Shown here one piece after another: positions 63,915-64,000 of a stretch of DNA of 64,000 nt. Source of the DNA: Rana temporaria. Lineage: Eukaryota; Chordata; Amphibia; Anura; Ranidae. Position 1 is the stretch's first letter. The number at the start of each line of letters is the position of its first letter. Where the stretch lies: the NCBI RefSeq assembly GCF_905171775.1, contig NC_053494.1:127875824-127939823 (forward strand), read 5' to 3'. Below the pieces are notes generated by a model. The model was given only the letters and a program-made list of their open reading frames with translations, had not been told where the DNA came from and did not search any database. The position numbers and the translations under genes are program-made.

Positions 63915-64000
63915 GCAGGCGTGTGTTGGACCAGCTATGAGGGGAGGTTGGAGGATTATACTTTTTAGGCGTGTGTTGGACTGGCTATAAGGGGAGGTTG
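63915..64000. repeat. ~50-bp tandem duplication, cut by window end
   Basis: ggcgtgtgttggac followed by the block ending ggggaggttg occurs at 63918..63950 and again at 63968..64000. Probably the start of another tandem array. Confidence 0.7.

Noticed and set aside
63777..63968. RSGSRRVG-repeat protein
   Set aside because: The 24-bp repeat unit is a multiple of three, so an open frame is expected by chance. No start context or domain supports a gene.

Overview
The window looks like intergenic or intronic DNA from a vertebrate, most likely a frog. Almost all of it is transposable elements. I recognise no host protein gene, tRNA, rRNA or CRISPR array. The frog assignment is inference, made from the mix seen: Tc1/mariner, many hAT- and PIF/Harbinger-like MITEs, T2/Kolobok-like MITEs with TTAA targets, a Penelope-like element (PLE), a Tf1/sushi chromovirus, a Gmr1-like Gypsy element and an L1 tail. 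Family names rest on motifs read by eye, not on database searches.

Layout. 1-4.7 kb: old repeats, two hAT-type MITEs with perfect 8-bp target duplications, and an inverted PLE-like repeat pair with a hammerhead-like motif. 4.7-10.7 kb: two ~2-kb foldback elements, each a near-mirror image with an outward TATA box and an outward AATAAA in both arms; the second sits inside another MITE. 10.9-12.5 kb: a 5'-truncated L1. 15.0-17.05 kb: a Tc1 element with 2-bp TA ends, a broken transposase and a MITE nested in one terminal repeat. 17.8-23.95 kb: a young Tf1/sushi-type LTR retrotransposon (minus strand) inserted in the transposase gene of a second Tc1-like element. 24-25.2 kb: a decayed PLE with a GIY-YIG remnant. 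25.3-30.1 kb: a decayed Gmr1-like Gypsy with integrase ahead of reverse transcriptase. 30-53.6 kb: mainly MITEs, many nested, with a solo LTR, foldbacks and minisatellites. 53.8-60.9 kb: a nearly complete PLE with ~1.65-kb pseudo-LTRs, a coiled-coil ORF1, an RT ORF and a GIY-YIG endonuclease, interrupted by a 230-bp inverted duplication. 61-64 kb: more MITEs and a 24-bp minisatellite.

How the parts work. The sushi element shows a full replication layout: TATA box, a putative transcript 5' end complementary to a site just after the 5' LTR (self-priming), gag, a GGGAAAC slippery site entering an uninterrupted pol with a chromodomain, a polypurine tract and almost identical LTRs. The PLE shows a parallel arrangement: a basic coiled-coil ORF1 followed, in the -1 frame and with no nearby ATG, by the RT-endonuclease ORF, with a canonical A-AAA-AAG heptamer just before the ORF1 stop. 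Hammerhead-like motifs recur in both of its pseudo-LTRs and at five other PLE-related sites. The least explained structures are the mirror-image foldbacks with outward promoter and polyadenylation signals.
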